The position numbers were made by a program, and so were the translations under genes. Below are positions 1 through 8,670 of a stretch of 64,000 nt of DNA, piece by piece (the first letter of the stretch is position 1; each line of letters opens with the position of its first letter). The stretch lies in NCBI RefSeq assembly GCF_007752935.1, contig NZ_CP036319.1, forward strand, positions 6,428,501 through 6,492,500, in the 5' to 3' direction. This DNA is from Crateriforma conspicua (lineage in GTDB: Bacteria > Planctomycetota > Planctomycetia > Pirellulales > Pirellulaceae). The notes beneath the pieces were generated by a model that made no database searches, was not told the DNA's origin, and saw only the letters and a list, made by a program, of their open reading frames with translations.

Positions 1-790
1 CCACTTCGTCGGACGCGTCCCGCCATTGGCCGACGACGTCATCCAGAACGTCGGCGATGACATCGGCCGCTTCGGTGCCACGTCCGCCTTCGCTTTCAAA
101 GACCATCGCCAGATTCAGATCGTCCTCCGGCGGCGTGTCTTCGTACCCCAATTCGTCCACCGCGACGGCCATCAATTCACGTTCCGTCTCCCCGCGAACC
201 GACAGGTAAATCGTGTAGTCGACCAGCGTTTGCCGTTGCTCAAGACTGAGAATTCGGTAGGACGGCATCGACGTCCCGGGGATACCTCGCTTCAACAAAT
301 CCAGCAGATCCTCGCGCGTCGGCTTGGACCGCCGCTCGGTCGATTTCCATTTGAAAACACCACGCCGAAAATCGCGTGGATAGGGATTCTGATACAGCGA
401 TGCGGGCCCATTGCCGCTGCCCGACACGCCGTGACAAATCACACAATGTTCGCGATACAGCCCGCGGTGCTGGTCGGCCTGGTCGCTGCTGATTTTGCCG
501 ATCGCCAGTTCCAGGTTGTCCACATCGCGAAGAATCGACGATTGTTCATCGTCCAGCCAATCCGACGGCCAGCGTGGTTCCAGCGGCGTCCCGAACAATT
601 CGGTGATCACCGATTGAACATGTTCGGCCGCGACATCTGCGGGGATGTCCCGCGTTTTTTCCAGCGACAACGCGTACAGAAGATTGGGATCGAACTGGTC
701 GACCGTCTTTTCGCAACCGACCCAAGCCGCGACCGACAAAGCGGCGGCTAAACAGATCAAGATCGGGCGACGAGAATAACGAAACGTCAT
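1..790 (-). CDS. Cytochrome c domain lipoprotein, C-terminus cut by window edge
   Basis: Reading leftward from the ATG at 790, the frame stays open to the window edge, giving about 263 residues without a stop. The first residues (MTFRYSRRP, then a hydrophobic run ending AAWVGC) look like a lipoprotein signal with Cys near residue 26. A class I heme motif CVICH lies about halfway, followed by GVSGSGNGPAS and later a GTSMPSYR segment whose Met could be the distal heme ligand. It is probably a periplasmic or membrane-anchored mono-heme electron carrier. The next gene on the same strand (924-1751) is an exported cupredoxin-like protein, and copper and heme carriers are often paired in planctomycete respiratory clusters. 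The C-terminus lies outside the window, so fusion to a further domain cannot be excluded. The opposite-strand frame over this stretch has no recognisable domain and was taken as a shadow. Confidence 0.8.
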   Translation of the reverse strand, partial: MTFRYSRRPILICLAAALSVAAWVGCEKTVDQFDPNLLYALSLEKTRDIPADVAAEHVQSVITELFGTPLEPRWPSDWLDDEQSSILRDVDNLELAIGKISSDQADQHRGLYREHCVICHGVSGSGNGPASLYQNPYPRDFRRGVFKWKSTERRSKPTREDLLDLLKRGIPGTSMPSYRILSLEQRQTLVDYTIYLSVRGETERELMAVAVDELGYEDTPPEDDLNLAMVFESEGGRGTEAADVIADVLDDVVGQWRDASDEV

Positions 791-923
791 GGCGGGAAAG
801 GCAGAAGAATTTCGCAGGGTTGGGATCACCCATTGAACCGCCAAGCGGCGTCTTTGCAAACGCCGCGTATCGTCGCATGCCGCGGAAAACCGGCGGCTTC
901 GGTTCAAAAATTGCCGCTGCGAA

Positions 924-1751
924 TCACTCGCCCGACAGTGCGTCGGCCGGGACCGTCACGGTGCCCATGTCGTTCATGCCGGGTTCGATTTCGACTTCGA
1001 ATCGCGAACGACGCCATGATTCGGACTTGCCATCGATCGTGACTTCATCGATTCGGCCCGCTTCGTGAAAGATGCGGAACGTCAGTTCTTCGCCGGCCGG
1101 CAAGCCTTCGATTTCGATCATTCCGTCTTCATCGCTGACCGCAGCGAACGGATGCTCCAAGACAACCACATAGGCCTTCATCCAAGGGTGGATGTTGCAT
1201 TCGACGGGAATCGGTGCCGGTTCGGCTTCGACCAAATCCACCGACTTCTCTTGGCCGGTCGGGATGGTGAAGTTCTGGGGATCGTTACGCAGGAAGTTCA
1301 AGTTCGCGTTGTGGCCGACCGGATCGGGGTTGGTGACCGTCAATTCGTCGCCGGTTTGCGCAATGATGTACCGAGGTTCGAAACGGCAGTTTTCGTTGGC
1401 CAACACGTGATTCGCACCTGCGGGCTCGGTTTCCGGCAAATCGGGAGTCCCACGACCGGTGTACACGTACACCACCGCGTTCTTGATGCCTTTGTTGGTC
1501 GGATTGACGATCAGCGCCTCATTGGTCAGTCCGTGTTTGCCACAGAACTGGACGTCCTTGTTGACGTCGATCGGCGCCGGTTTGACCGGGTCACCGCCAT
1601 AGACCAATTGCATCCGCAGGGTCCCGGTTTCGGCCCTGAGGGCACTGACGTTCGACAGACAGGCGGCTGCGGCAAGCAACGCGGGCAGGCAAAAGGATGT
1701 CGCGATCTTCAAAGCTGAATTCTCCACTGACGGGAAAAACGGTTGGGTCAT
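924..1751 (-). CDS. Exported cupredoxin-like protein with carboxypeptidase-regulatory-like C-terminus
   Basis: The protein has 275 residues from the chosen ATG at 1751, where a Sec signal starts (MTQPFFPSV, hydrophobic core, cleavage near ALRA-ET). A frame extension upstream to 1808 would put polar residues before the signal and was rejected. The mature part has a beta-rich domain with NPDPVGHNANL and CNIHPWMKAYV, a His then Cys-x2-His-x2-Met spacing like a type 1 copper site. A short beta domain follows (DEDGMIEIEGLPAGEEL) resembling carboxypeptidase regulatory-like folds. Cupredoxin proteins of this kind are common in planctomycetes and are presumed periplasmic. Electron transfer is inferred from the ligands and from the neighbouring cytochrome c; a purely structural role is possible. 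Confidence 0.78.
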   Translation of the reverse strand: MTQPFFPSVENSALKIATSFCLPALLAAAACLSNVSALRAETGTLRMQLVYGGDPVKPAPIDVNKDVQFCGKHGLTNEALIVNPTNKGIKNAVVYVYTGRGTPDLPETEPAGANHVLANENCRFEPRYIIAQTGDELTVTNPDPVGHNANLNFLRNDPQNFTIPTGQEKSVDLVEAEPAPIPVECNIHPWMKAYVVVLEHPFAAVSDEDGMIEIEGLPAGEELTFRIFHEAGRIDEVTIDGKSESWRRSRFEVEIEPGMNDMGTVTVPADALSGE

Positions 1752-2010
1752 TGGAAGGTGTCGTTTCGTCAATCCGGACGGGCACTGAACGTGGCCAGGA
1801 CACGACACGTTAATCGATAATGTTCAATCAAGGGTGATGTACGGCGGCCGATCTCCGCGGTGATGCTTTTCCGCCCATGCTCTGGCCAGGCCCACGCGAA
1901 CCGATCAGCCCCTGCGGATGACAGCAATATAAATGCCGTCGGGTGGATGTGACGGTCATGCAACACGCCCAAGTCCACCAAGCAATCGCTGCGGTGGAAA
2001 ACAGCGAATC

Positions 2011-2054
2011 AAAAAAAGCAGTCCCGCCGGCAAACAAGCTCCGGCGGGGACTGC
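2011..2054 (-). terminator. Intrinsic terminator of the candidate small RNA
   Basis: On the minus strand, GCAGTCCCCGCCGG and CCGGCGGGACTGC pair over 13 bp with one bulged C and a 10-nt loop, followed directly by seven T residues (2011-2017). The plus strand has no T-run after the hairpin, so the orientation is minus. No minus-strand protein gene ends just upstream, which points to a short RNA transcript. Confidence 0.8.
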
Positions 2055-2168
2055 CTTGATCAGAAAAAAGAGTGGGGTGACTGGCGACCAGACCGCAAAT
2101 CGGGCGGGATCCACGAACCGGGCCGTGGACGAGTTTGCGGGACTTAGGAAGTCGCCTGTCGGCTGGAG
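2011..2168 (-). ncRNA. Candidate structured small RNA (about 158 nt)
   Basis: Between a strong promoter (2175-2202) and an intrinsic terminator (2011-2054), both on the minus strand, lies about 158 nt with no plausible ORF. The predicted transcript folds as a rod. GACAGGCGAC pairs with GTCGCCAGTC apart from one A-A mismatch, CCGCAAA pairs with TTTGCGG inside it, and TCCACG pairs with CGTGGA at the tip, with asymmetric internal loops. A U-rich linker and the terminator stem follow. Length and rod shape recall 6S RNA, but no consensus was confirmed. It lacks the GGAA loop of SRP RNA and is too short for tmRNA or RNase P RNA. It could instead be an attenuating leader of the cupredoxin gene 260 nt downstream. 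Confidence 0.55.
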
Positions 2169-2174
2169 CGGTCG

Positions 2175-2202
2175 ATTATACGCCATAAAGGCCGTTTGTC
2201 CA
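2175..2202 (-). promoter_or_regulatory. Sigma70-type promoter for the candidate small RNA
   Basis: On the minus strand a perfect TATAAT (-10, 2175-2180) is preceded at 16 bp by TGGACA (-35, 2197-2202), one base from TTGACA. A start near 2168 would give a transcript ending at the terminator at 2011. This is one of the best sigma70 promoters in the window. Confidence 0.7.
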
Positions 2203-2500
2203 GCATTCTCTTGAAAGCTTCACATGCACCCCCTGCTGCCCCCCAATGGAAAGCCCCGGTTCGACCCCTCGTTTCCAGGTACGCTTCAAAAGCGGCGGCG
2301 TGTTCGACCAGGCGGGGAACGGTTAAGCTGCCCGATTCGTCGGCCCAGGCATCGGTATTTCGCCGATCCGCCGCGTGCGCCGTTTTTTGCGTTCGGGAGG
2401 CTCACGCCTCACCGGTGATGGCTGTCCATTTCACCGGCCAGAACCGGGCCATGATCGACACCCTTCGGTCCACCCCCAGAAAAGAAATTCAATCAGTCAA
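2203..2500 (+). other. purD upstream region with several hairpins, no gene
   Basis: No convincing ORF lies here. Short inverted repeats crowd the 3' half: GAGGC/GCCTC at 2397-2410 and CCGGTGA/TCACCGG at 2412-2437. A T-run at 2382-2387 follows a G+C-rich stretch. They could form a structured purD leader, but none matches a riboswitch class I can name. Upstream in-frame extension of purD through this region would lack domain similarity. Confidence 0.35.
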
Positions 2501-3802
2501 ATGAAAGTATTGGTCGTCGGCGGCGGTGGCCGTGAACACGCTTTGGCTTGGAAGATCGGTCAAAGCCCCCGAGTCGAAACCGTTTACGTCGCCCCCGGCA
2601 ACGCGGGAACAGCCATCGACGCGGTCAACGTCCCGATCGGGGCCACGGACATTCCCGCGTTGATCGACTTCGCGAAATCAGAATCCATCGACCTGACCGT
2701 CGTCGGCCCCGAAGCTCCCCTGGTCGCCGGCATTGTCGACCAAATGAACGACGCCGGCTTGCGCGTGTTCGGTCCGTCGGCCGCGGCTGCCGAATTGGAA
2801 GGCAGCAAAGTCTTCTGCAAAAACTTGCTGCACTCGGCCGACATCCCAACCGCGGACTATCGAACGTTTCGCGATGCCGGCGACGCAACGCGTTACATCA
2901 AAGATCGCTACAGCGAACCCGGTGATTCGGTCAGTGTCGTTGTCAAAGCGGACGGCTTGGCCGCCGGCAAAGGCGTCATCGTTTGCAGCACCCGCGACGA
3001 AGCTCTGGAGGCCATCGATCGAATCGCCGGCCGACGCGAATTCGGTGAAGCGGGTAAAGAGTTGATCATCGAGGAACGTTTGACCGGCCAAGAAGCCAGC
3101 GTGCTAGCGATCACCGACGGGGAAACCATCGTCACCCTGCCGGCCGCCCAAGACCACAAGCCGGCACACGACGGCGACACCGGTCCGAACACCGGCGGCA
3201 TGGGCGCGTACTGCCCTACCCCGATCGTTGACGAAGCATTGATGGCCAAAGTCGAATCGGATGTGTTGGTGCCGATCGTTCACGCGATGAAGCGTGCCCG
3301 ACGTCCTTTCAAAGGCGTGCTTTATGCCGGATTGATGCTGACGCCGGCCGGCCCCAAAGTCTTGGAATTCAATGTCCGTTTCGGCGATCCGGAATGCCAG
3401 CCGCTGTTGATGCGTTTGCAAAGTGACTTGGTCGACGTGATCGAAGCCGCCGTGGACGGACGGCTGGGTGAAATCGAGGATCTGAAGTGGGACCCGCGTC
3501 CGAGCATCTGCGTCGTCATGGCCAGCGAAGGCTATCCGGGCGACTATGAAAAAGGGCGTCCTATATCCGGTCTGGAACAGGCCGCTGAACTGGAAGACGT
3601 GAAAGTCTTCCACGCCGGCACCGACGTCGCCGACGGCCAAGTCGTCAACACCGGTGGACGTGTCTTGGGCGTGACCGCGGTCGGTGATTCGATCAGCAAA
3701 GCGAAACTGCAAGCCTACACCGCGGTCAAACACATTCGCTGGCAAGGCGCTTGGTGCCGCAAAGACATCAGCGACAAAGCCCTTCGTCACAGCGATGCCT
3801 GA
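2501..3802 (+). CDS. purD: Phosphoribosylamine-glycine ligase
   Basis: The 433-residue protein, normal for the family, starts at the ATG where homology begins (MKVLVVGGGGREHALAWK). The enzyme joins glycine to 5-phosphoribosylamine using ATP, the second step of de novo purine synthesis, in the cytosol. Visible features are the N-terminal GGGGREHA nucleotide loop, the ATP-grasp segment VVKADGLAAGKGVIV (about residues 145-160), the HDGDTGPNTGGMGAY signature, and EFNVRFGDPECQ with metal ligands. No other purine gene lies nearby, so the pathway is scattered. It is followed after 59 bp by dapB on the same strand, possibly co-transcribed. Confidence 0.97.
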   Translation: MKVLVVGGGGREHALAWKIGQSPRVETVYVAPGNAGTAIDAVNVPIGATDIPALIDFAKSESIDLTVVGPEAPLVAGIVDQMNDAGLRVFGPSAAAAELEGSKVFCKNLLHSADIPTADYRTFRDAGDATRYIKDRYSEPGDSVSVVVKADGLAAGKGVIVCSTRDEALEAIDRIAGRREFGEAGKELIIEERLTGQEASVLAITDGETIVTLPAAQDHKPAHDGDTGPNTGGMGAYCPTPIVDEALMAKVESDVLVPIVHAMKRARRPFKGVLYAGLMLTPAGPKVLEFNVRFGDPECQPLLMRLQSDLVDVIEAAVDGRLGEIEDLKWDPRPSICVVMASEGYPGDYEKGRPISGLEQAAELEDVKVFHAGTDVADGQVVNTGGRVLGVTAVGDSISKAKLQAYTAVKHIRWQGAWCRKDISDKALRHSDA

Positions 3803-3861
3803 TTGCCCCGGCATGCACCAAGTCAATATTCCCTCATTCGTAAACGATTCTTTCGACGCAT

Positions 3862-4668
3862 ATGACTGAACCGATCCGAGTCGCCGTCCATGGCGCTGCC
3901 GGCCGCATGGGCCGCCGTGTTGTCGCCCTTGCCGCACAAGATCCCAATTTCGAAATTGTCGCCGCCATCGAACACGCTGACTGCAGCGACCTCGGTCACG
4001 ATGCCGGCCTGCTTGCCGGCATCCCCGCGGTGGACGTTCCCGTCGCCAGCCAGTGGCCCGGGTTCGCCGATGCCGTGATCGATTTTTCATTGCCCTCGGC
4101 CGTCGACGGCGTGATCGCCAATTGCATCGCAGCCAAGATCCCGCTGGTCATGGCCACCACCGGGCTGTCGACCGAGCAAAAGAATCAATTGGCCGAAGCA
4201 GCCAAATCGCTGCCGATCGTTTGGGCGCCCAGCATGTCGTTGGCCGTTAACTTGACCATGAAATTGGCCCAACAGGTGGCCGCCACATTGAAGGATGTTC
4301 CCGGCGGTATGGATGTCGAAATCCTGGAACGTCACCACCGCTACAAAGCCGATGCGCCCAGCGGCACCGCCCTGCGATTCGGCGAACTGATCGCCCAGCA
4401 ACTGGGCGACGACATTCGCCACGTTCATGGCCGAGAAGGTGAAACCGGTCAGCGATCGCGAAACGAAATCGGTTACCACGCCATTCGCGTCGGCGACAAT
4501 CCCGGTGAACACACCATTGTGTTCGGAATGCTGGGCGAAAAAATCGAGCTCAACGTCGGTGCCAGCAACCGCGACTGTTACGCATCGGGTGCGCTGACCG
4601 CCGCCAAGTTTTTGAAGGATCGCCAGCCCGGCCTGTACAGCATGTTCGACGTGCTGGGCCTGTCTTGA
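3862..4668 (+). CDS. dapB: 4-hydroxy-tetrahydrodipicolinate reductase
   Basis: The 268-residue protein has the usual length for DapB. It reduces hydroxytetrahydrodipicolinate with NAD(P)H in the diaminopimelate/lysine pathway. The N-terminal dinucleotide loop reads VHGAAGRMGRR and the catalytic signature is ERHHRYKADAPSGTAL (about residues 152-168), with the His pair and Lys of the active site. ATTGLS and APSMSLAVN match conserved family segments. DAP supply matters for peptidoglycan, which planctomycetes are now known to make. The last codons and the stop lie in a 16-bp tandem duplication (4656-4687). Confidence 0.96.
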   Translation: MTEPIRVAVHGAAGRMGRRVVALAAQDPNFEIVAAIEHADCSDLGHDAGLLAGIPAVDVPVASQWPGFADAVIDFSLPSAVDGVIANCIAAKIPLVMATTGLSTEQKNQLAEAAKSLPIVWAPSMSLAVNLTMKLAQQVAATLKDVPGGMDVEILERHHRYKADAPSGTALRFGELIAQQLGDDIRHVHGREGETGQRSRNEIGYHAIRVGDNPGEHTIVFGMLGEKIELNVGASNRDCYASGALTAAKFLKDRQPGLYSMFDVLGLS

Positions 4669-4687
4669 TCAGGGCCTGTCTTGATCT
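4656..4687. repeat. 16-bp tandem duplication across the dapB stop codon
   Basis: GGGCCTGTCTTGATC occurs at 4656-4670 and again at 4672-4686, separated by one base. The first copy encodes the last residues and TGA stop of dapB; the second is untranslated. It looks like a recent slippage duplication. Confidence 0.85.
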
Positions 4688-4764
4688 GATTTTGACGAAG
4701 GTCGCCGCCCAACGGTCGCTAGGCACTATTTTCTGGTTCTCAAGGCCGGACCGTACGATTCCGT

Positions 4765-6873
4765 TTACCGCACGCGGTCCGTTTCGACAGGCACCCACTG
4801 AACCGCGTCAGCGATCACATAACCATCGGCGTCGGCGTTTCGAATCTCAACGGTTCCCCGCACGCCAAACTCAAAGTCACCCAACGACACTTTGCCGCCG
4901 GATTTCGCATCGCGTTGGTTGATGCGTTGCGTGTGCCGCTTGCCGTCGACATCCAAGACGGTCACCGACACGTTGCTGGCCCGATTGGGATGGACGGGCC
5001 ACAACAAATTCACGCGATACCGGCCGGCTTGCCCCAGGTCGGCACGATAAATGGCCACGCAGTCGTCATTGGCGGATGCGTTGTCGTGCAGATAGTCATC
5101 ACCGACTCGGCCCGACGATGACGAACTGGACACCCAGCTTCCTTTGGTCTCGGCCCGCCGGTTATCCACGACGGTCCCCGACAACGTTTGGGCATCAATC
5201 CCCGGCCTTGGTTTGGCACCGACATGGACCAAGACTTGGTTGTCCTGAACCAGTCGCTTGGCCAAACGTGAATAGTCGACGTTTTGGACTGCCACACCGT
5301 CATCGATGGCCTGACATGCCGCCGTCGCGGCCGACTGTCCCAAGACCATGAAGACCGGTTCCATTCGAATCGAACCAAAGGCAATGTGCGACGCGGACAA
5401 ACAAACTGGCACCAACAGGTTGGAAACCTCATCGGGCTTGGGCACCAATGACCGATAGCTGATTCCATAAGGCGGAAAACCGCCCACCTGAACGTCTCCT
5501 TCGTTTCGCACGTGTCCCTGGGAATCGACGTACCGCTGTTGGTTGTGTGAATCCATCGTGTAGGCGGCCAACCCCACGGGATCCTCCACTTGCCGGCCTT
5601 GGCAGTTTTTCTGTGTCATGACGTAGTGGCCCACCAACCGGCGGGCTTCGCGAATATACAACTGGTCCTGCCAACCCTTACCTTCCTGGAATTCATCTTT
5701 GCACATCCCCCAACGCGACACTTCACGACGAACGTGTTCGGGCACCCGTGGATGGTTGGCAAGCGTCCACATCAATCCCTGCTGATACAGACGATGTTGC
5801 GCGATGATCTTTTCGCGCTGCTGGTAGTTGGCTTCGGGATAGTCATCGTTTTGACCAATGAAGTCGGTGGAAAACCCCAATCGGTTGTTGGTGTCCGTCT
5901 TTCGATTTGGCATCGGTGAATTGATCCAAGGCACGCCGTCTTCGCCCGCCTCAAAGTTACGCAGCAGCAACTCGTACCACTGCGGTTGATAGCCTTCCGG
6001 CTTGTGAAAGGGGATTCGATTTTCCGGGTGATCGGTCAAACACATCCGAAAGCAATAAGCTTGCACGCGATGATCCGCACCTCCTTCCGTTCCCGGTCCC
6101 TGGGGATCGATGTGTGGCAACAGACCACTGTCGGGGTTTCCGGGAACCACATAAGGGTCGATCCCTGGACGCAATTGGTGATGGCGTGCCATCGCGGTTT
6201 GCACACCGTTCAGGGTTTCTCCGTACTGATCATTGGATTCACGACCGACCGTGTAACTGACACCGGCGGCCGCCATCAGATCGCCTTCATAGGTTGCATC
6301 GATGAACATCTTGGCCCGATAGGTTTCGCCCGATTCCATGCGAATCGCGATGATCTGGGCCGGCAGGCTGCGCGTCGTGATCACGAACGACCGATCCAAA
6401 CGCCGTCCATAGTCGATGCGAATTTTGTCGCGATCGATCCAGCTTTGATAAACCGACAAGGCCACACCGGGTTCGAAGGTCCACATTGCAGACTCTCCCG
6501 CCGCGGTCTTCGATTGACCGCCACTGCGATACTCATCGCGCTGCTGCCATTTCCATGCCGAGGGTTCTTGGTAATGCGCTGCGATGTCTTCATAGAACTC
6601 GCGTGCGATTCCACCAATCGCTGCCTTGTTGCCGATGTCGGTTTGCCCCAGCCCACCGGTCGTCAATCCACCGACGCGTCGACCGGGTTCAATCACGATG
6701 ACGGACTTTCCCATACGCTGGGCCTGGACCGCCGCGGCAATCCCGCCGGAGGTGCCGCCGTAGACAACCAAATCGACCGGTTCGGGATCTTCGGCTCGCG
6801 CGATCACCGACGAAGCAATGACCAGACATCCCAAACAGATCCATCCTAGACACGGCTGTGAATTCAATCTCAT
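4765..6873 (-). CDS. Exported FAD-dependent oxidoreductase with golvesin-like C-terminal domain
   Basis: The protein is 702 residues from the ATG at 6873, chosen because it begins a clear signal peptide (MRLNSQPC, hydrophobic run, ARA-ED) and has AGGA seven bases upstream. After the signal comes an FAD Rossmann segment, VVYGGTSGGIAAAVQAQ, with GGLTTGGLGQTD typical of the FAD_oxidored (PF12831-like) family. Many family members in planctomycetes sit in polysaccharide-degradation loci. The last 130 residues (GSWVSSSS through DAVQWVPVE) resemble the golvesin/xanthan-lyase C-terminal beta domain, probably substrate- or surface-binding. It lies 110 bp downstream of a sulfatase on the same strand, so both may act on a sulfated glycan outside the cytoplasm. 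The actual substrate is unknown. Confidence 0.85.
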   Translation of the reverse strand: MRLNSQPCLGWICLGCLVIASSVIARAEDPEPVDLVVYGGTSGGIAAAVQAQRMGKSVIVIEPGRRVGGLTTGGLGQTDIGNKAAIGGIAREFYEDIAAHYQEPSAWKWQQRDEYRSGGQSKTAAGESAMWTFEPGVALSVYQSWIDRDKIRIDYGRRLDRSFVITTRSLPAQIIAIRMESGETYRAKMFIDATYEGDLMAAAGVSYTVGRESNDQYGETLNGVQTAMARHHQLRPGIDPYVVPGNPDSGLLPHIDPQGPGTEGGADHRVQAYCFRMCLTDHPENRIPFHKPEGYQPQWYELLLRNFEAGEDGVPWINSPMPNRKTDTNNRLGFSTDFIGQNDDYPEANYQQREKIIAQHRLYQQGLMWTLANHPRVPEHVRREVSRWGMCKDEFQEGKGWQDQLYIREARRLVGHYVMTQKNCQGRQVEDPVGLAAYTMDSHNQQRYVDSQGHVRNEGDVQVGGFPPYGISYRSLVPKPDEVSNLLVPVCLSASHIAFGSIRMEPVFMVLGQSAATAACQAIDDGVAVQNVDYSRLAKRLVQDNQVLVHVGAKPRPGIDAQTLSGTVVDNRRAETKGSWVSSSSSSGRVGDDYLHDNASANDDCVAIYRADLGQAGRYRVNLLWPVHPNRASNVSVTVLDVDGKRHTQRINQRDAKSGGKVSLGDFEFGVRGTVEIRNADADGYVIADAVQWVPVETDRVR

Positions 6874-6983
6874 CGAACAATCCTGACCCTGTAAAAACGA
6901 GTGCCGACCAACCAGCACATCATTCATGCGTGTTCACACGCTCGAAAGCCTGTAACGAACAACGGCACCGACATTCGTGAAGC

Positions 6984-8468
6984 TCACGGTTCAGTCGGTG
7001 GCTCCGGTCGCGGCGCCCAACCATCATAGTGCTTGGCGGAATCCCCCGACCAATACGGCGAAGATCCCCACAGCGGAACCGTGGGCAAACTGGATTCCCA
7101 TCGGCCAAGCTCACTCATCAGCTGACGAAACCGTTCGGGTTGATCTTGTGAAAGTTCATACGTTTCGGAAACGTCCGACGAAACATCGAACATCTCAGCC
7201 GGTCGGTGGGACAACCGAACCAGCTTGTCTTTCCCATCCAGAATCGCCGCTTGTCCCTGTAGTCGCCAATACAACCGACGCGTGTCGTTGATATCTTTTC
7301 GCATCAATCGTGGCAGCAGATTCACGCCATCGTGCGTTCCCGACAGACGAACCATTCGTTTTCGATTCGATTTGTCTTCGTGGGACAACGGATCGGAAAG
7401 CGGCAAGCACTCCGCACCCGCCGCCGCCATGAATGTGGGCAAAAGGTCAAGTGAACTGACCACACCGTCGTGAACTTGGCCAGCCGGAATCTTTGCCGGC
7501 CATGTGCAGATCATGGGCACACGAATCCCGCCTTCGCGTAGGCATCCTTTCACACCTCGCAACGGACCATTCCAACTGCCGTTGTTGGTCGCACCACCGT
7601 TGTCCGATAGGAACATGATCATGGTTTGATCCCATTGGCCCGAATGTTTCAATTCGTCGCAGATACGTCCGACTCCACGGTCTAACGCATACATCATCGC
7701 CGCATAAGTTCGGCGTTTTTTGTCCTTGATCGCTGCGAAGACTTCCAAGTCCGCGTCGGTGGCGTGCATGGGAGTGTGCGGCGCGTTGTAGGAAAAGAAG
7801 ACGAACCAAGGCTGCTGCGGCGATTCGGTACGTTGTTGGCGAATGAAACGCAGCCCTTCATCCGTGAAAAAGTCGGTTAAGTAGTCGCTCGAAAAATCTT
7901 GGACACGTGTGCCATTGCGTTCGATGGAATGTTTCATCGTGGCAGGGAAATAGTGATGACTGCCTCCCAGCATGCCACAAAAGTGATCAAAACCACGGCG
8001 ATTGGGATGATGCATGGGGCCGATACCCAAATGCCATTTCCCAATGATGGCGGTCGCATAGCCGGCATTTCGCAAATGATCGCCCAGCGTGTGTTCACTG
8101 CTGGGTAAGCCCAACAATTCGATGCGCGTGGCATAGTTGGACGGCGAAGCGTTCAAATTGCCTTCGTAACCGAATCGTCTTGGATCACGGCCGGTCAGCA
8201 ATCCGGCCCGCGATGGTGAACACACTGCACTGGCAACATAGGCCTGCGTGCACAGAACGCCCGATTCGGCCAGCCGATCCAAGTTTGGCGTCCGAAGTGT
8301 TTCGCTGCCTTGGCATCCGAGATCGCCATACCCCATGTCGTCCGCCAAAATCACGACAATGTTCGGACGCGTCTCCCCCTCCGCCGCACAAGCAAATGTT
8401 CCCAAGACCAGCGACAGGAAGACCAACACGAAAGGCCCCGTCCATACGGTACGAATACGAAACAACAT
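6984..8468 (-). CDS. Secreted sulfatase, Cys-type arylsulfatase family
   Basis: The 494-residue protein starts at the ATG at 8468, where a signal peptide begins (MLFRIRTVW, hydrophobic stretch, AC-AAEGE). A TTG start 18 codons upstream would add charged residues before the signal. The alkaline-phosphatase-fold metal site begins at ILADDMGYGDLG (Asp43, Asp44), and CSPSRAG at residues 83-89 is the canonical sulfatase signature whose Cys becomes formylglycine. GKWHLG and FLSDNGG are further family motifs. It hydrolyses a sulfate ester, probably on a marine polysaccharide, in the periplasm or outside. The FAD oxidoreductase follows on the same strand. A matching maturase is not in the window. Confidence 0.93.
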   Translation of the reverse strand: MLFRIRTVWTGPFVLVFLSLVLGTFACAAEGETRPNIVVILADDMGYGDLGCQGSETLRTPNLDRLAESGVLCTQAYVASAVCSPSRAGLLTGRDPRRFGYEGNLNASPSNYATRIELLGLPSSEHTLGDHLRNAGYATAIIGKWHLGIGPMHHPNRRGFDHFCGMLGGSHHYFPATMKHSIERNGTRVQDFSSDYLTDFFTDEGLRFIRQQRTESPQQPWFVFFSYNAPHTPMHATDADLEVFAAIKDKKRRTYAAMMYALDRGVGRICDELKHSGQWDQTMIMFLSDNGGATNNGSWNGPLRGVKGCLREGGIRVPMICTWPAKIPAGQVHDGVVSSLDLLPTFMAAAGAECLPLSDPLSHEDKSNRKRMVRLSGTHDGVNLLPRLMRKDINDTRRLYWRLQGQAAILDGKDKLVRLSHRPAEMFDVSSDVSETYELSQDQPERFRQLMSELGRWESSLPTVPLWGSSPYWSGDSAKHYDGWAPRPEPPTEP

Positions 8469-8670
8469 GGCACGGCGCCGCTGGCTGAAACGGAAAGAAG
8501 TCCGACACGATTCGGTTCCCAATAAGTCGGGGACCCAATCAACGCTTCAAAGATGCTAACGGATTCTTCGTCGCCTGATCGCCCTGCCCCGGCGGAATCG
8601 GGTCACACCGTGACAGAGCGCCGCTTCGTCTTGTCCACTTTCGATTGCCTTCGCACGCCGGTTTCGAAAT

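Noticed and set aside
26-751. 241-residue plus-strand frame at the left edge
   Set aside because: The opposite strand encodes a signal peptide and a CxxCH cytochrome c; the plus frame has no domain.
2196-2500. Plus-strand reading frames and an extended purD N-terminus
   Set aside because: They lie across the minus-strand RNA promoter or the hairpin-rich leader, and PurD homology begins exactly at the ATG at 2501.
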